64,000 nt of DNA from assembly GCA_038496675.1 (NCBI GenBank), contig CM076650.1, forward strand, positions 11,711,967 to 11,775,966. Reading direction: 5' to 3'. The position numbers and the translations under genes were made by a program. The notes below the pieces were generated by a model. That model was given only the letters and a program-made list of their open reading frames with translations. It did not search any database and was not told the origin of the DNA. This stretch comes from Rachycentron canadum. Its lineage: Eukaryota; Chordata; Actinopteri; Carangiformes; Rachycentridae. Each line of letters begins with the position of its first letter. The first letter of the stretch is position 1. This document shows positions 63,957-64,000 of this stretch, piece by piece.

Positions 63957-64000
<44 letters not shown>
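63957..64000. repeat. AG microsatellite at the window edge
   Basis: Perfect AG units, at least 22, running off the right end. Confidence 0.97.

Larger units (their letters stand above)
1..64000 (-). other. ctnna2: Alpha-catenin gene, internal portion (CTNNA2-like), exons and introns
   Basis: Five minus-strand exons encode one continuous 252-residue stretch of alpha-catenin; the gene runs off both ends of the window. Alpha-catenins connect the cadherin/beta-catenin complex to F-actin at adherens junctions, and the alpha-N form is mainly neuronal. Every exon has AG upstream and GT downstream, and phases are compatible (0, 0, 1, 1, 0). The encoded segment equals residues about 382-633 of alpha-E-catenin, the MII and MIII bundles of the mechanosensitive M region. 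CTNNA2 is preferred over CTNNA1 because of EGDVDTLDRTAG, HIINAEMENYE and MPRFAEQVEVAIEALS; CTNNA1 has KDVDGLDR, HVVTSEMDNYE and MPRFTEQVEAAVEALS. That comparison is from memory. CTNNA3 is less likely still. The start codon, N-terminal beta-catenin/vinculin-binding part and C-terminal actin-binding part lie outside the window. Confidence 0.88.
53184..64000 (-). other. Intron (partial) upstream of exon 53031-53183
   Basis: At least 10.8 kb of intron. The exon that should precede it, ending in the family sequence TKKTRDLRRQ, was not found. Contents: A- and T-runs, a TA palindrome at 55281-55316, a coding-looking minus-strand tract at about 56444-56647, an A-rich region with one unknown base at 58648, T-runs near 60355 and 60427, and an AG microsatellite that runs off the right edge. 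Otherwise ordinary AT-rich intron. Confidence 0.8.

Noticed and set aside
1..64000. CRISPR arrays, operons, phage or bacterial defence systems
   Set aside because: The tandem arrays are eukaryotic microsatellites, and the only gene has spliced vertebrate structure.

Overview
The window looks like vertebrate nuclear DNA, most likely from a teleost fish. It is AT-rich and intron-dominated. It has long CA/TG, TA, AG and TAGG/TAGA microsatellites, decayed fish-type transposable elements, and GT-AG splice sites around short, very conserved exons. No bacterial, phage or organellar gene organisation is present.

One gene is supported. It lies on the minus strand and covers the whole window: an internal part of an alpha-catenin gene, best matched to CTNNA2 (alpha-N-catenin, the neural adherens-junction protein that links cadherin/beta-catenin to actin). 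Five coding exons were found, in transcript order: 53031-53183, 16556-16648, 13498-13654, 12637-12837 and 4401-4552. They total 756 nt, exactly 252 codons, join in frame with compatible phases, and correspond to residues about 382-633 of alpha-E-catenin. That is the MII and MIII bundles of the force-sensing M region. The charged residues equivalent to D503, E521, R548 and R551 are all present. Paralogue-specific residues favour CTNNA2 over CTNNA1.

Layout from left to right: partial downstream intron (1-4400); exon; 8.1 kb intron; exon; 0.66 kb intron; exon; 2.9 kb intron; a 93-nt exon; 36.4 kb intron; exon; partial upstream intron (53184-64000). The 2.9 kb intron holds an assembly gap in a TA repeat, an internally deleted Tc1/mariner remnant and a tRNA-derived SINE. 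The 36.4 kb intron has many microsatellites, a second gap inside a CA repeat, and several stretches that look like candidate conserved non-coding or regulatory sequence. The first and last exons of the gene are outside the window, and no LRRTM-type nested gene was seen.

I did not find a new biological system. The items most worth a second look are a pair of identical homeodomain-type palindromes 22 bp apart, RFX X-box-like sites in introns, the weak acceptor of the 157-nt exon, and a coding-looking tract near 56.5 kb. Paralogue and repeat-family calls rest on recall, not on a database search.
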